NCBI GenBank assembly: GCA_038239485.1
Contig: JBBSET010000001.1
Location: 48,302 to 112,301, forward strand
DNA from: DASQEH01 sp038239485
Lineage (GTDB): Bacteria; Actinomycetota; Actinomycetes; Propionibacteriales; Nocardioidaceae
Reading direction: 5' to 3'
DNA length: 64,000 nt
The notes under the pieces are model-generated. The model did not search any database and had not been told where the DNA came from. It saw only the letters and a program-made list of their open reading frames with translations. A program made the position numbers and the translations under genes. This document shows positions 10,293 to 18,164 of this stretch, one piece after another. Within the stretch, counting starts at the first letter, position 1; each line of letters starts with the position of its first letter.

Positions 10293-11643
10293 CCGGCAGG
10301 TGCTCAGCGGCTGGGGGGGTACGGCTCCGTCCAGTGCGCTGCTTGAGGCGGTCGACCCGACAACGGTCGCCGAGGCGATCCGAAGCTCCAACGGCCGCGG
10401 CGTGATCGCTCGAGGGCTCGGCCGCTCCTACGGGGACGCGGCCCAGAACGCAGGCGGACTGGTCGTGGAGTTCGGGCACACGTCCGACCACATCGTGCTC
10501 GACCGCGACGCGTCGACGGCGACCGTGTCGGCAGGTGTCAGCCTCGACGTGCTCATGCGCGCGCTCATTCCCCACGGGTACTTCGTCCCGGTGACACCCG
10601 GGACCCGCTTCGTGAGCATCGGGGGCGCTATCGCCGCTGACATCCACGGCAAGAACCATCACGTGGACGGCTCCTTCGGCAGCTCGGTGCTGTCGCTGGA
10701 CCTCGTCGACGGGACCGGCGAGACACGCACCCTGGACCCGGTCACCACGCCGCGAGAGTTCTGGGCCACCGTCGGCGGGATGGGCCTGACCGGGGTCATC
10801 GTCGCGGCCACGATCACCATGCGCCGGGTGGAGACCTCACGTATGACGGTCGACACAGAGCGCGCGGCGAACCTCGACGAGCTGCTGACGATCATGGCTG
10901 ACACCGACGACCGCTACACCTACTCGGTCGCCTGGATCGACCTGCTCACCAGGGGCCGCGCGATGGGTCGCTCGGTGCTCACCCGAGGCGAGCACGCCAC
11001 AGTCGACGAGCTCAAGCCTCGACAGCGACGCCACCCGCTCGACTTCGATCCCGGCCAGCTGCTGGCAGCTCCTGACCTCATCCCGACATCGCTGATCGGG
11101 CCGCTGTCGATCCGCGCGTTCAACGAGGTGTGGTTCCGGAAGGCCCCGAAGGTGCGCCGCGGCGAGATCACGTCACTCGGCGGCTTCTTCCACCCCCTCG
11201 ACGGGGTCGGGGCGTGGAACCGGCTCTACGGGCCGCGAGGATTCCTGCAGTACCAGTTCGTCGTGCCGTTCGGGGCCGAGGACGTGCTTCGAGAGGCGGT
11301 GGACCGGATCACGTCGGCTGGCCATGCGTCGTTCCTGGCGGTGCTGAAGCGCTTCGGCTCCGGCAATGCGGGACCGCTGTCTTTCCCGATCCCTGGCTGG
11401 ACGCTGGCGCTCGACCTCCCCGCCGACCAGAGCCTGGCGCCAATGCTCGACCGCCTCGACGACCTGGTCGTCTCGGCCGGCGGCAGGGTGTATCTGGCCA
11501 AGGACTCCCGGGCGAGTGCCTCGACGATCGCCGCCATGTATCCCCGGCTCGACGAGTTCAAAGCGGTCCGCGACGAGATGGACCCCGGCCGGCGATTCAC
11601 CTCAGACCTCGCCCGACGCCTCAACCTCACAGAAGGACCCTGA
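10282..11643 (+). CDS. dprE1: Decaprenylphosphoryl-beta-D-ribose 2'-oxidase
   Basis: FAD enzyme that oxidises decaprenylphosphoryl-ribose to the 2'-keto form; DprE2 then reduces it to the arabinose epimer. The 453-residue protein has the PCMH/VAO FAD domain (GRSYGDAAQN, PGTRFVSIGGAIAADIHGKNHH) and the C-terminal substrate domain. The lysine of the AKDSR motif (K407) matches M. tuberculosis Lys418, with a constant offset of 11. At the same offset the benzothiazinone-target Cys387 is alanine here (A376, in GWTLALDLP). The start at GTG 10282 has aggag six bases upstream; GTG 10285 is also possible. Overlaps ubiA by 11 bases and dprE2 by one. Confidence 0.95.
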   Translation: MVADRQVLSGWGGTAPSSALLEAVDPTTVAEAIRSSNGRGVIARGLGRSYGDAAQNAGGLVVEFGHTSDHIVLDRDASTATVSAGVSLDVLMRALIPHGYFVPVTPGTRFVSIGGAIAADIHGKNHHVDGSFGSSVLSLDLVDGTGETRTLDPVTTPREFWATVGGMGLTGVIVAATITMRRVETSRMTVDTERAANLDELLTIMADTDDRYTYSVAWIDLLTRGRAMGRSVLTRGEHATVDELKPRQRRHPLDFDPGQLLAAPDLIPTSLIGPLSIRAFNEVWFRKAPKVRRGEITSLGGFFHPLDGVGAWNRLYGPRGFLQYQFVVPFGAEDVLREAVDRITSAGHASFLAVLKRFGSGNAGPLSFPIPGWTLALDLPADQSLAPMLDRLDDLVVSAGGRVYLAKDSRASASTIAAMYPRLDEFKAVRDEMDPGRRFTSDLARRLNLTEGP

Positions 11644-12398
11644 TGATCGACTCCCTCGGTGTGCCTCAGTCCGTGCTGCTCCTCGGCGGGACGAGTGACA
11701 TCGCCATGGCCACGGCGACCCGATGGATCGGGCTCGGCACCGGCCGGATCGTGCTGGCCGCGCGGCCGTCATCGCGGCGCGACGACGCAGTCGCGCGGCT
11801 CCAGACACAGGGCGCCAAGGTCGAGGCAGTCGACTTCGACGCGCTCCAGCCCTCGACCCATGCCGCCGTCATCGAGCAGGCGCGGTCCGGTGGTGACATC
11901 GATGTCGCCCTGCTCGCCTTCGGACTGCTTGGCGACGCCGAACAGGCATGGCACGACGTCGATGTGGCGGTCGAGCTGGCGCAGGTCAACTACGTCGGCG
12001 CGGTGAGCTGCGGCGTGGCCCTGGCGACGGCGATGCGGGAGCAGGGTCACGGTGTGATCGTGGCGCTCTCGTCGGTGGCCGGCGAGCGCGTGCGCCGATC
12101 GAACTTCGTGTACGGCTCGACCAAGGCGGGCATGGACGGGTTCTTCCTCGGTCTCGGCGAGGCGGTCCGCGGCGACGGCCTTCGCGTGGTCGTCGTACGC
12201 CCCGGGTTCGTCCACTCCAAGATGACGACCGGCATGGACACGGCTCCGCTGTCGGTCACGCCCGAGCAGGTGGCCGAGGCCACGGTCGACGCCGTCGCCA
12301 AGGGCCGCGACCTGGTGTGGGTACCCGGCCCGCTGCGCGTCGTCATGTCCGGCCTGCGGCACGTACCGCGGCCAATCTTCCGCAAGCTCCCGCTCTGA
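11643..12398 (+). CDS. dprE2: Decaprenylphosphoryl-2-keto-ribose reductase
   Basis: SDR enzyme that completes the DprE1/DprE2 epimerisation, yielding decaprenyl-phosphoryl-arabinose, the only known arabinofuranosyl donor for cell-wall arabinan. The 251-residue protein has a family-typical nucleotide loop (LLLGGTSDIAMATA), ALSSVAGERV with the active-site Ser, and YGSTKAGMDGF with the Tyr-x3-Lys pair. The ATG at 11643 overlaps the dprE1 stop (TGATG). This is the last gene of the operon; no clear hairpin terminator was found in the 106 bp after it. Confidence 0.92.
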   Translation: MIDSLGVPQSVLLLGGTSDIAMATATRWIGLGTGRIVLAARPSSRRDDAVARLQTQGAKVEAVDFDALQPSTHAAVIEQARSGGDIDVALLAFGLLGDAEQAWHDVDVAVELAQVNYVGAVSCGVALATAMREQGHGVIVALSSVAGERVRRSNFVYGSTKAGMDGFFLGLGEAVRGDGLRVVVVRPGFVHSKMTTGMDTAPLSVTPEQVAEATVDAVAKGRDLVWVPGPLRVVMSGLRHVPRPIFRKLPL

Positions 12399-12504
12399 GC
12401 GTTCCGGACCACAACGCGTCAAGCGCTGACTCTCACGCGGTCCCGGCAACGCCCCCGACGAATCTGCTGGGTGGTGTAGCGACTGGTGTCACGCGGCCGC
12501 CCAC

Positions 12505-13677
12505 CTACTCGACCGGCAGGCCCAGCCCTCGGGCGATCAGCATCCGCTGCACCTCCGACGTGCCCTCGCCGATCTCGAGCACCTTGGCGTCGCGGTAGAA
12601 GCGAGCCACCGGGTACTCCTCCATGAAGCCGTACCCGCCGAACACCTGGGTGGCGATCCTGGTGGCAGTGACCGCCGACTCGGTGGCGTACAGCTTCGCC
12701 CCCGCTGCGGCCTGCTTGAACTCTGCAACAGGGCGACCAGCGTCCTTCATCGCCGCGGCCCGGTAGACCAGGCCGCGGGCCGCCTCGGCCATCACCTGGA
12801 GGTCCGCGATCTTGAAGGCCACCCCCTGCTTGGTCCCGATCGGGACGGAGAACGTCGTACGCTCGCCCGCGTACCTCACCGACATCTCGAGACACGCCTG
12901 GATGCACCCGACTGCCAGGGCGGCGAACGCGGCCCGGCCGTCGTCGAGCGTCGCGAGGAACTGCGCGAACCCTCGACCGCGCGCCCCCAACAGGTTCGAG
13001 GACGGTACCCGCACCTCGTCGAAGCTCAGCGGATGGGTGTCGCTGGCATGCCAGCCCAGCTTGTCGTAGCCAGGCTCGGCGGTGAAGCCCGGGGTTCCCG
13101 TCGGCACGATGATGGTCGACACCTCTGCACGGCCGTCGGGCCGCAGCCCGGTGCGGGCGGTGACGGTCACGAGGGACGTGATCTCGGAGCCGGAGTTGGT
13201 GATGAACTGCTTCGAGCCGTTGACGACCCACTCACCGTCGACCAGGCTCGCCGTGGTCGCCGTCGCGCCGGCGTCGGACCCCGCGCCGGGCTCCGTCAGC
13301 CCGAACCCTGCGACCGCCTGGCCCGCGACCAGGTCGGGGAGCCACCGCTCGCGCTGGTCTTCGGTGCCGTACGTCAGGATCGGGTTGATGCCGAGGCCGA
13401 CCGCGGCCTCCAGCGTGACCCCCATCGACTGGTCGACACGGCCGATCTCCTCGATGGCCACGCAGAGGCTGGTGAAGTCGCCGTCCGCGCCCGCGCCACC
13501 GTACTGCTCGGGGGCGGTGATGCCGAACAGTCCCAGTTTGCCCATGGCTCGTACCGTGTCCGCGGGGAAGTGATGTTCCTTGTCCCATCGAGCGGCATAC
13601 GGCGCGATCTCGGCCTCGGCGAACTCACGGACGTTGAGCCGGAAGTCCTCCTGGTCGTCGGTCAGGGCGTAGCTCAT
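12505..13677 (-). CDS. Acyl-CoA dehydrogenase
   Basis: FAD enzyme that introduces a double bond into acyl-CoA and passes electrons to ETF (etfB/etfA lie at 62-64 kb). The 390-residue protein has the family signatures GFGLTEPGAGSD, ITNSG near the flavin, the CoA/active-site segment, QVFGGYGFMEEYPVARFYRDAKVLEIGEGTSEVQ and the C-terminal ARGLG. The start is ATG 13677 with aaagg nine bases upstream; the frame reads on upstream but this is antisense to the MerR leader. It diverges from a MerR gene with a perfect operator between, which suggests regulated branched-chain (isovaleryl-CoA-like) or related catabolism; exact chain specificity is not readable. Confidence 0.93.
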   Translation of the reverse strand: MSYALTDDQEDFRLNVREFAEAEIAPYAARWDKEHHFPADTVRAMGKLGLFGITAPEQYGGAGADGDFTSLCVAIEEIGRVDQSMGVTLEAAVGLGINPILTYGTEDQRERWLPDLVAGQAVAGFGLTEPGAGSDAGATATTASLVDGEWVVNGSKQFITNSGSEITSLVTVTARTGLRPDGRAEVSTIIVPTGTPGFTAEPGYDKLGWHASDTHPLSFDEVRVPSSNLLGARGRGFAQFLATLDDGRAAFAALAVGCIQACLEMSVRYAGERTTFSVPIGTKQGVAFKIADLQVMAEAARGLVYRAAAMKDAGRPVAEFKQAAAGAKLYATESAVTATRIATQVFGGYGFMEEYPVARFYRDAKVLEIGEGTSEVQRMLIARGLGLPVE

Positions 13678-13702
13678 GATCAAGCCTTTCGGATCGACAG
13701 CG

Positions 13703-13724
13703 TTGACGTTTACGTTAACGTCAA
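13703..13724. promoter_or_regulatory. Perfect inverted repeat, candidate MerR operator
   Basis: TTGACGTT (13703-13710) and AACGTCAA (13717-13724) form an 8-bp perfect inverted repeat with a 6-base spacer, 26 bp from the acyl-CoA dehydrogenase start and 76 bp from merR. MerR regulators of branched-chain/acyl-CoA catabolism (LiuR type) bind closely related ACGT-containing palindromes, so this is the obvious operator for the adjacent regulator. Confidence 0.75.
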
Positions 13725-13800
13725 GGAGCAGCCTAGGCTCACCCCCTCGCACCCGGCAAACACGGCCGCTCGACCGAGCGCCAGGCAGGACGGAGACAGT

Positions 13801-14196
13801 GTGGACGACTCGACCTGGACCATCGCCGAGATGGCCGCGCAGTTCTCCGTCACGCCGCGAGCCGTCCGGCACTACGAGGAGCTTGGCCTGATCGCGCCCG
13901 AGCGGCGCGGCACCAGTCGCGTCTTCCACAACCGGGACCGGGTACGGCTCGCGCTCATCCTGCGCGGTCGCCGGCTGGGCTTCTCCCTCGACGAGATCGC
14001 GACCATCGTGAACATGTACGACGCCGAGCCGGGCGAATCTGGCCAGCTCGCCTACCTGATCGACCAGATCGCCGTTCGGCGGGCCGAGCTCGAGCAGCGA
14101 CGCGCCGACATCGACCAGACCCTGGCCGAGCTCGACGAGCTGGAGCAGCGCTGCCGGGCCGAGCTCGCCGTTCTGGAGGGGTCACCGGCCCCGTGA
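13801..14196 (+). CDS. MerR family transcriptional regulator (LiuR-like)
   Basis: A 131-residue regulator: winged helix-turn-helix (WTIAEMAAQFSVTPRAVRHYEELGLI..., residues 5-40), second helix pair with RLALILRGRRLGFSLDEIATI, and a long C-terminal dimerisation coiled coil (about 80-125). There is no cysteine metal site and no large ligand domain, as in LiuR/acyl-CoA-responsive members. The GTG at 13801 follows ggag at a normal distance. It diverges from an acyl-CoA dehydrogenase, with the inverted repeat at 13703-13724 as its probable target. The CoA-ester effector is inferred from family, not seen. Confidence 0.88.
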   Translation: MDDSTWTIAEMAAQFSVTPRAVRHYEELGLIAPERRGTSRVFHNRDRVRLALILRGRRLGFSLDEIATIVNMYDAEPGESGQLAYLIDQIAVRRAELEQRRADIDQTLAELDELEQRCRAELAVLEGSPAP

Positions 14197-14368
14197 GGCG
14201 GCGGTGATCGCCGCCGGGCTCGTCGCGTCGGCCTCGACCTGGGTTCGCCACCTTGTCCATGAGCCCTGCGACAGCGACACCCTGGTTGCTGCTCGTCGTT
14301 CACGCCGCGGTGGCGGGGCTGTCGTGGTCGGCAGGCCAGATCCGCACCTCTGAAGCGGATCGAGGATC

Positions 14369-15844
14369 ATGGTGAGCATGCCCGCAGTCGACGACCTGAG
14401 CTACGCGCGCCGGATGCTCGTTCTCGCGATCTGCTGCATGAGCATCCTCATCGTCGGTCTCGACATCACCATCCTCAACGTCGCGCTGCCGTCCCTGCAG
14501 CACGATCTGCACGCCTCGATCTCGGGCGCACAGTGGACGATAGACGCCTACACCCTTGTCCTCGCGGCGCTGCTGATGCTGTCCGGTTCCACGGCCGACC
14601 GGATCGGGCGACGGCGTACCTTCCAGATCGGCCTGGTGACCTTCACCCTCGGGTCGCTGCTGTGCAGCATGGCGCCCACCCTCGGCTGGCTGGTCGGCTT
14701 CCGGATGATCCAGGCGGTCGGGGGATCGATGCTCAACCCGGTGGCCTTGTCGATCATCTCCAACGTGTTCACCGACGGCCGCGAGCGAGCCAGGGCGATC
14801 GGCGTGTGGGGCGGCGTCGTGGGCGTGAGCATCGCCCTCGGACCGGTCCTCGGCGGTGTGCTGGTGGACGGCATCGGCTGGCGGGCGATCTTCTGGCTGA
14901 ACGTCCCGATCGGTGCAGCGGCGTTCGTGCTGGCCGCGCTGTTCGTCCCGGAGTCGAAGGCGGCGCACTCACGCCGACCTGATCCCGTCGGCCAGCTCCT
15001 GGTGATCGGTGCGCTCGCCCTGCTCGTCTACGGGATCATCGGGGCCCCGGAGCGCGGCTGGGACGCCCCGCTCATCCTCGGCTGCTTCGTCGGGGCGGTG
15101 GCATGCGTGGCAGGGCTGCTGGCCTACGAGCGGGTCCGCGTCGAGCCGCTGGTCGACCTGCGATTCTTCGGCTCGCCGCCCTTCAGCGGCGCGGCCGGGA
15201 TCGCAGTGGCTGCCTTCGTCGCGCTGGGAGGCTTCTTGTTCCTCAACACGCTCTACCTGCAGGACGTCCGCGGGTACTCCGCGCTGCGCGCCGGCCTGTG
15301 CCTACTGCCGATGGCCGGGTCGATGACGATCTTCGGCCCGATCTCCGGGCGGTTGGTCGCGAGCCGCGGACCGCGCCCCTCGCTCATCGGTGGCACTCTC
15401 GCGGTGACCCTTGCGGCACTGATCTCCTCGGTACCGCACGGGGACCCGTCCAACGCCCGCCTGTTCACCGGCTACGTACTGATCGGCATCGGGCTCGGCT
15501 TCATCAACGCCGCCATCACCATCACCGCGGTCGCGGGTATGCCCCGGTCGCAGGCCGGCGTCGCGGCCGCCATCACCTCGACCTCGCGGCAGGTCGGCCA
15601 GTCGCTCGGGGTCGCCGTGATCGGCTCCGTGATCGCCGACCATCTGAGCCGGATCGTCGCAGGGCCCGCCTTCACCGACGCCTCGCGGATGAGCTGGTGG
15701 ATCATCAGCGGGTTCGGTCTGACCGCGCTGATGCTGGCGGTCACCACCACCGGCAAGTGGGGTCGAGCGCTCGCGGAGCGCACCGCCCAGAGCATCGCCG
15801 CTGGCGACCAGCAGACTCCCGTACCCGCTGCCCGGCCTCGCTAG
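14369..15844 (+). CDS. MFS transporter, DHA2-type (14 TM) drug exporter
   Basis: A 491-residue inner-membrane proton antiporter of the DHA2 family with about 14 membrane helices. Signatures include motif D1/A (LDITILNVALPSLQHDL; GSTADRIGRRRTFQIG) and motif C (GVVGVSIALGPVLGGVLVD). The ATG at 14369 has gcggatcgagg upstream; a second in-frame ATG lies nine bases on. It stands alone, 172 bp after merR, in a gap where nothing else is visible. Export of a toxic compound or metabolite is the family role; the substrate is unknown. Confidence 0.9.
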   Translation: MVSMPAVDDLSYARRMLVLAICCMSILIVGLDITILNVALPSLQHDLHASISGAQWTIDAYTLVLAALLMLSGSTADRIGRRRTFQIGLVTFTLGSLLCSMAPTLGWLVGFRMIQAVGGSMLNPVALSIISNVFTDGRERARAIGVWGGVVGVSIALGPVLGGVLVDGIGWRAIFWLNVPIGAAAFVLAALFVPESKAAHSRRPDPVGQLLVIGALALLVYGIIGAPERGWDAPLILGCFVGAVACVAGLLAYERVRVEPLVDLRFFGSPPFSGAAGIAVAAFVALGGFLFLNTLYLQDVRGYSALRAGLCLLPMAGSMTIFGPISGRLVASRGPRPSLIGGTLAVTLAALISSVPHGDPSNARLFTGYVLIGIGLGFINAAITITAVAGMPRSQAGVAAAITSTSRQVGQSLGVAVIGSVIADHLSRIVAGPAFTDASRMSWWIISGFGLTALMLAVTTTGKWGRALAERTAQSIAAGDQQTPVPAARPR

Positions 15845-15879
15845 CCAGACGTGTCGACGGTGGTCAGTCGGCGGTGCTG

Positions 15880-16167
15880 TCAGTTCTCGGACACCGGCTT
15901 CTCGTCGTCCTGGTCGTAGACGCCGGTGCCCTCTGACCGCTCCTCGTGTCCCTGCCTGAAGACACCCTCGCCGCCGGGTTCCGGGTGTCCCTGCTCGAAG
16001 ACGCCCTGGGTCGGCTCGTCGGCCGGCCGCTCCTTGCCCTGCTCGAACACACCCTCGGTGTAGGACGTGGTGCCACTCTCGTCGGTGACCGCGCCACTCT
16101 CGGTGGTCTCCGACGTGGCGGACTCGTCAGAGGTGCTGCTGGACTCGGGGGCCGGTGAGCTCGTCAT
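15880..16167 (-). CDS. Ser/Thr-rich short protein with four GVFEQG-type repeats
   Basis: Not a recognised family. The 95-residue product has a Ser/Thr/Glu-rich disordered N-terminus (1-38) and then four copies of a GV[FY][EDR]Q[GD] hexamer at about 39-44, 55-60, 68-73 and 82-87. They are separated by 7-10 charged residues rich in Glu, Pro and Arg. There is no signal peptide, membrane segment or cysteine. An aggag lies nine bases before the ATG, supporting translation. It stands alone between convergent MFS and divergent accA3. The repeats look like short linear binding motifs on a disordered acidic chain; function unknown. Confidence 0.62.
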   Translation of the reverse strand: MTSSPAPESSSTSDESATSETTESGAVTDESGTTSYTEGVFEQGKERPADEPTQGVFEQGHPEPGGEGVFRQGHEERSEGTGVYDQDDEKPVSEN

Positions 16168-16316
16168 TGGGCGCCACTCCTACAGTCTGGGGATCGGGGG
16201 TAACCTCCCACACTCTAGAGGCGCCGAGGCTCGGGCTCCAGGTCACGCCGGCACTTCGTCTCCTCGGGGCCTGCCGGCGGGCGCGCCGGATCGACGCAGC
16301 GGGCGTCGACCGCCCC

Positions 16317-16342
16317 TAGAATCACGACGACGGAGGTCGTCG
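16317..16342 (+). promoter_or_regulatory. accA3 promoter -10 with overlapping hairpin
   Basis: A near-consensus -10 TAGAAT at 16317-16322 is followed by CGACGAC-GGAG-GTCGTCG (16325-16342), a perfect 7-bp inverted repeat with a 4-base loop at the expected transcription start. A Shine-Dalgarno-like aaggga follows, 7-8 bases before the accA3 ATG. The repeat could be an operator or a short 5' hairpin. Confidence 0.6.
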
Positions 16343-16356
16343 GCAAGGGAGTCCGC

Positions 16357-18129
16357 ATGCCCAAGGTGAGCAAGGTCCTGATCGCCAACCGTGGCGAGAT
16401 CGCCGTCCGGGTCGTGCGCGCCTGCCGTGACAGCGCGATCGGCAGCGTCGCCGTGTACGCCGAGCCGGATCGCGACGCGTTGTTCGTACGGCTCGCTGAC
16501 GAGGCATACTCGCTTGACGGGTCCACGCCGGCGGACACGTACCTGAGCATCGACAAGATCATCGACAGAGCCGCGCGGTCGGGCGCGGACGCCGTGCACC
16601 CTGGATACGGTTTCCTGGCCGAGAACTCCGGCTTCGCGCGGGCCGTTATCGACGCCGGCCTGGTATGGATCGGCCCGCCGCCCGAGGCGATCGACGCTCT
16701 CGGCAACAAGGTCGAGGCACGGCGCATCGCCAACAAGGTGGGCGCTCCGCTCGTCGCCGGAACGGCTGACCCGGTGGAGAGCGTCGACGAAGTGCTCTCG
16801 TTCGCTCGTGAGCACGGGCTCCCGATCGCGATCAAGGCGGCCTTCGGCGGCGGTGGACGGGGGCTCAAGGTCGCCCGCGTCGAGGAGGAGATCGCCGAGC
16901 TCTACGAGTCGGCCGTCCGCGAGGCGGTATCGGCGTTCGGCCGGGGTGAGTGCTTCGTCGAGCGCTACCTGGACCGACCGCGCCACGTCGAGACCCAGTG
17001 CCTCGCCGACCAGTACGGCAGCGTCGTGGTCGTGTCCACCCGGGACTGCTCGCTCCAGCGGCGGCACCAGAAGCTGGTCGAGGAGGCACCGGCGCCTTAC
17101 CTGACCAAGGAGCAGGTCGCCGCCCTCTACGACTCCTCGAAAGCCATCCTCAAGGAGGCCGGCTACGTCGGCGCAGGCACCTGCGAGTTCCTGGTCGGGC
17201 TCGACGGCACCATCTCCTTCCTCGAGGTCAACACCCGGCTCCAGGTGGAGCACCCGGTCAGCGAGCAGGTCACGGGGATCGACCTGGTGCAGGAGATGTT
17301 CCGGATCGCGTCGGGCGAGAGGCTCGGGTACGACGACCCGGAGCCCACCGGGCACTCGATCGAGTTCCGCATCAACGCCGAGGACCCGGGCCGCAACTTC
17401 CTGCCCGCGCCCGGAACGCTCACCCGGTGGCAGGTACCGTCCGGGCCCGGCGTACGCCTCGACGGCGGGTACGACGAGGGCGAGACCGTCCCCGGCGCGT
17501 TCGACTCGCTCGTCGCCAAGCTCGTCGTCACAGGACGCGACCGTCAGCAGGCGCTCGCACGGTCGCGTCGGGCGCTCTCGGAGTTCGTGGTCGACGGTAT
17601 GCCAACGGTCATCCCGTTCCACCGAAAAGTGCTCGACGACCCGGCCTTCGTCGGCGATCCCTCGGGCTTCGGCATCCACACCAGGTGGATCGAGTCCGAC
17701 TTCGACAACGACATCGGGCCGTACGACGGCGGACAGGACGCCGAGCCGGCCGCCGAGCGCGAGAGCGTGACCGTCGAGGTCGGCGGGAAGCGGCTGAAGG
17801 TGTCCCTGCCGGCCGGCTTCGCCACCATGGGCCGTGCGACGATGAGCGGCGGAGGCGACACCGGCCGGCCCGGCAGGCGGAGGACCAGCCGCAAATCCGG
17901 CGCCGCAGCCAACAGTGACGCCCTCACCGCGCCGATGCAGGGCACGATCGTCAAGCTGGCCGTGAGCGAAGGCGATGTCGTCGAGGAGGGCTCGCTGGTC
18001 ATGGTGCTCGAGGCGATGAAGATGGAGCAGCCGATCAACGCGCACCGTGCCGGCACGGTCAAGGGACTGACGGCCGAGGTCGGTGCGACGGTGTCCAGCG
18101 GCACGGTTCTCTGCGAGATCACCGACTGA
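16357..18129 (+). CDS. accA3: Acetyl/propionyl-CoA carboxylase alpha subunit (biotin carboxylase + BCCP)
   Basis: Carboxylates its own biotin with ATP and bicarbonate and hands the carboxyl to AccD-type subunits. The 590-residue protein contains the biotin carboxylase domains (VLIANRGEIAVRVVRAC start; ATP-grasp loop AAFGGGGRGLKVA; catalytic FLEVNTRLQVEHPVSEQ) at 1-445. A linker with a basic GRRRTSRKS segment leads to the biotinyl domain at the C-terminus with VLEAMKMEQP, whose Lys is biotinylated. In actinobacteria AccA3 is shared by several acyl-CoA carboxylases; AccD5/AccE and BirA are encoded 12 kb upstream. Start ATG 16357 agrees with the family N-terminus. Confidence 0.96.
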   Translation: MPKVSKVLIANRGEIAVRVVRACRDSAIGSVAVYAEPDRDALFVRLADEAYSLDGSTPADTYLSIDKIIDRAARSGADAVHPGYGFLAENSGFARAVIDAGLVWIGPPPEAIDALGNKVEARRIANKVGAPLVAGTADPVESVDEVLSFAREHGLPIAIKAAFGGGGRGLKVARVEEEIAELYESAVREAVSAFGRGECFVERYLDRPRHVETQCLADQYGSVVVVSTRDCSLQRRHQKLVEEAPAPYLTKEQVAALYDSSKAILKEAGYVGAGTCEFLVGLDGTISFLEVNTRLQVEHPVSEQVTGIDLVQEMFRIASGERLGYDDPEPTGHSIEFRINAEDPGRNFLPAPGTLTRWQVPSGPGVRLDGGYDEGETVPGAFDSLVAKLVVTGRDRQQALARSRRALSEFVVDGMPTVIPFHRKVLDDPAFVGDPSGFGIHTRWIESDFDNDIGPYDGGQDAEPAAERESVTVEVGGKRLKVSLPAGFATMGRATMSGGGDTGRPGRRRTSRKSGAAANSDALTAPMQGTIVKLAVSEGDVVEEGSLVMVLEAMKMEQPINAHRAGTVKGLTAEVGATVSSGTVLCEITD

Positions 18130-18151
18130 CGAGGAGCCATCCGCTTCGTTA

Positions 18152-18157
18152 TAGCCT
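18152..18157 (+). promoter_or_regulatory. Leaderless -10 hexamer (TAGCCT) for pyc
   Basis: TAGCCT lies seven bases before the pyc ATG at 18165, so pyc likely has its own leaderless promoter in the 35-bp gap after accA3. Confidence 0.5.
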
Positions 18158-18164
18158 CTCCTGC

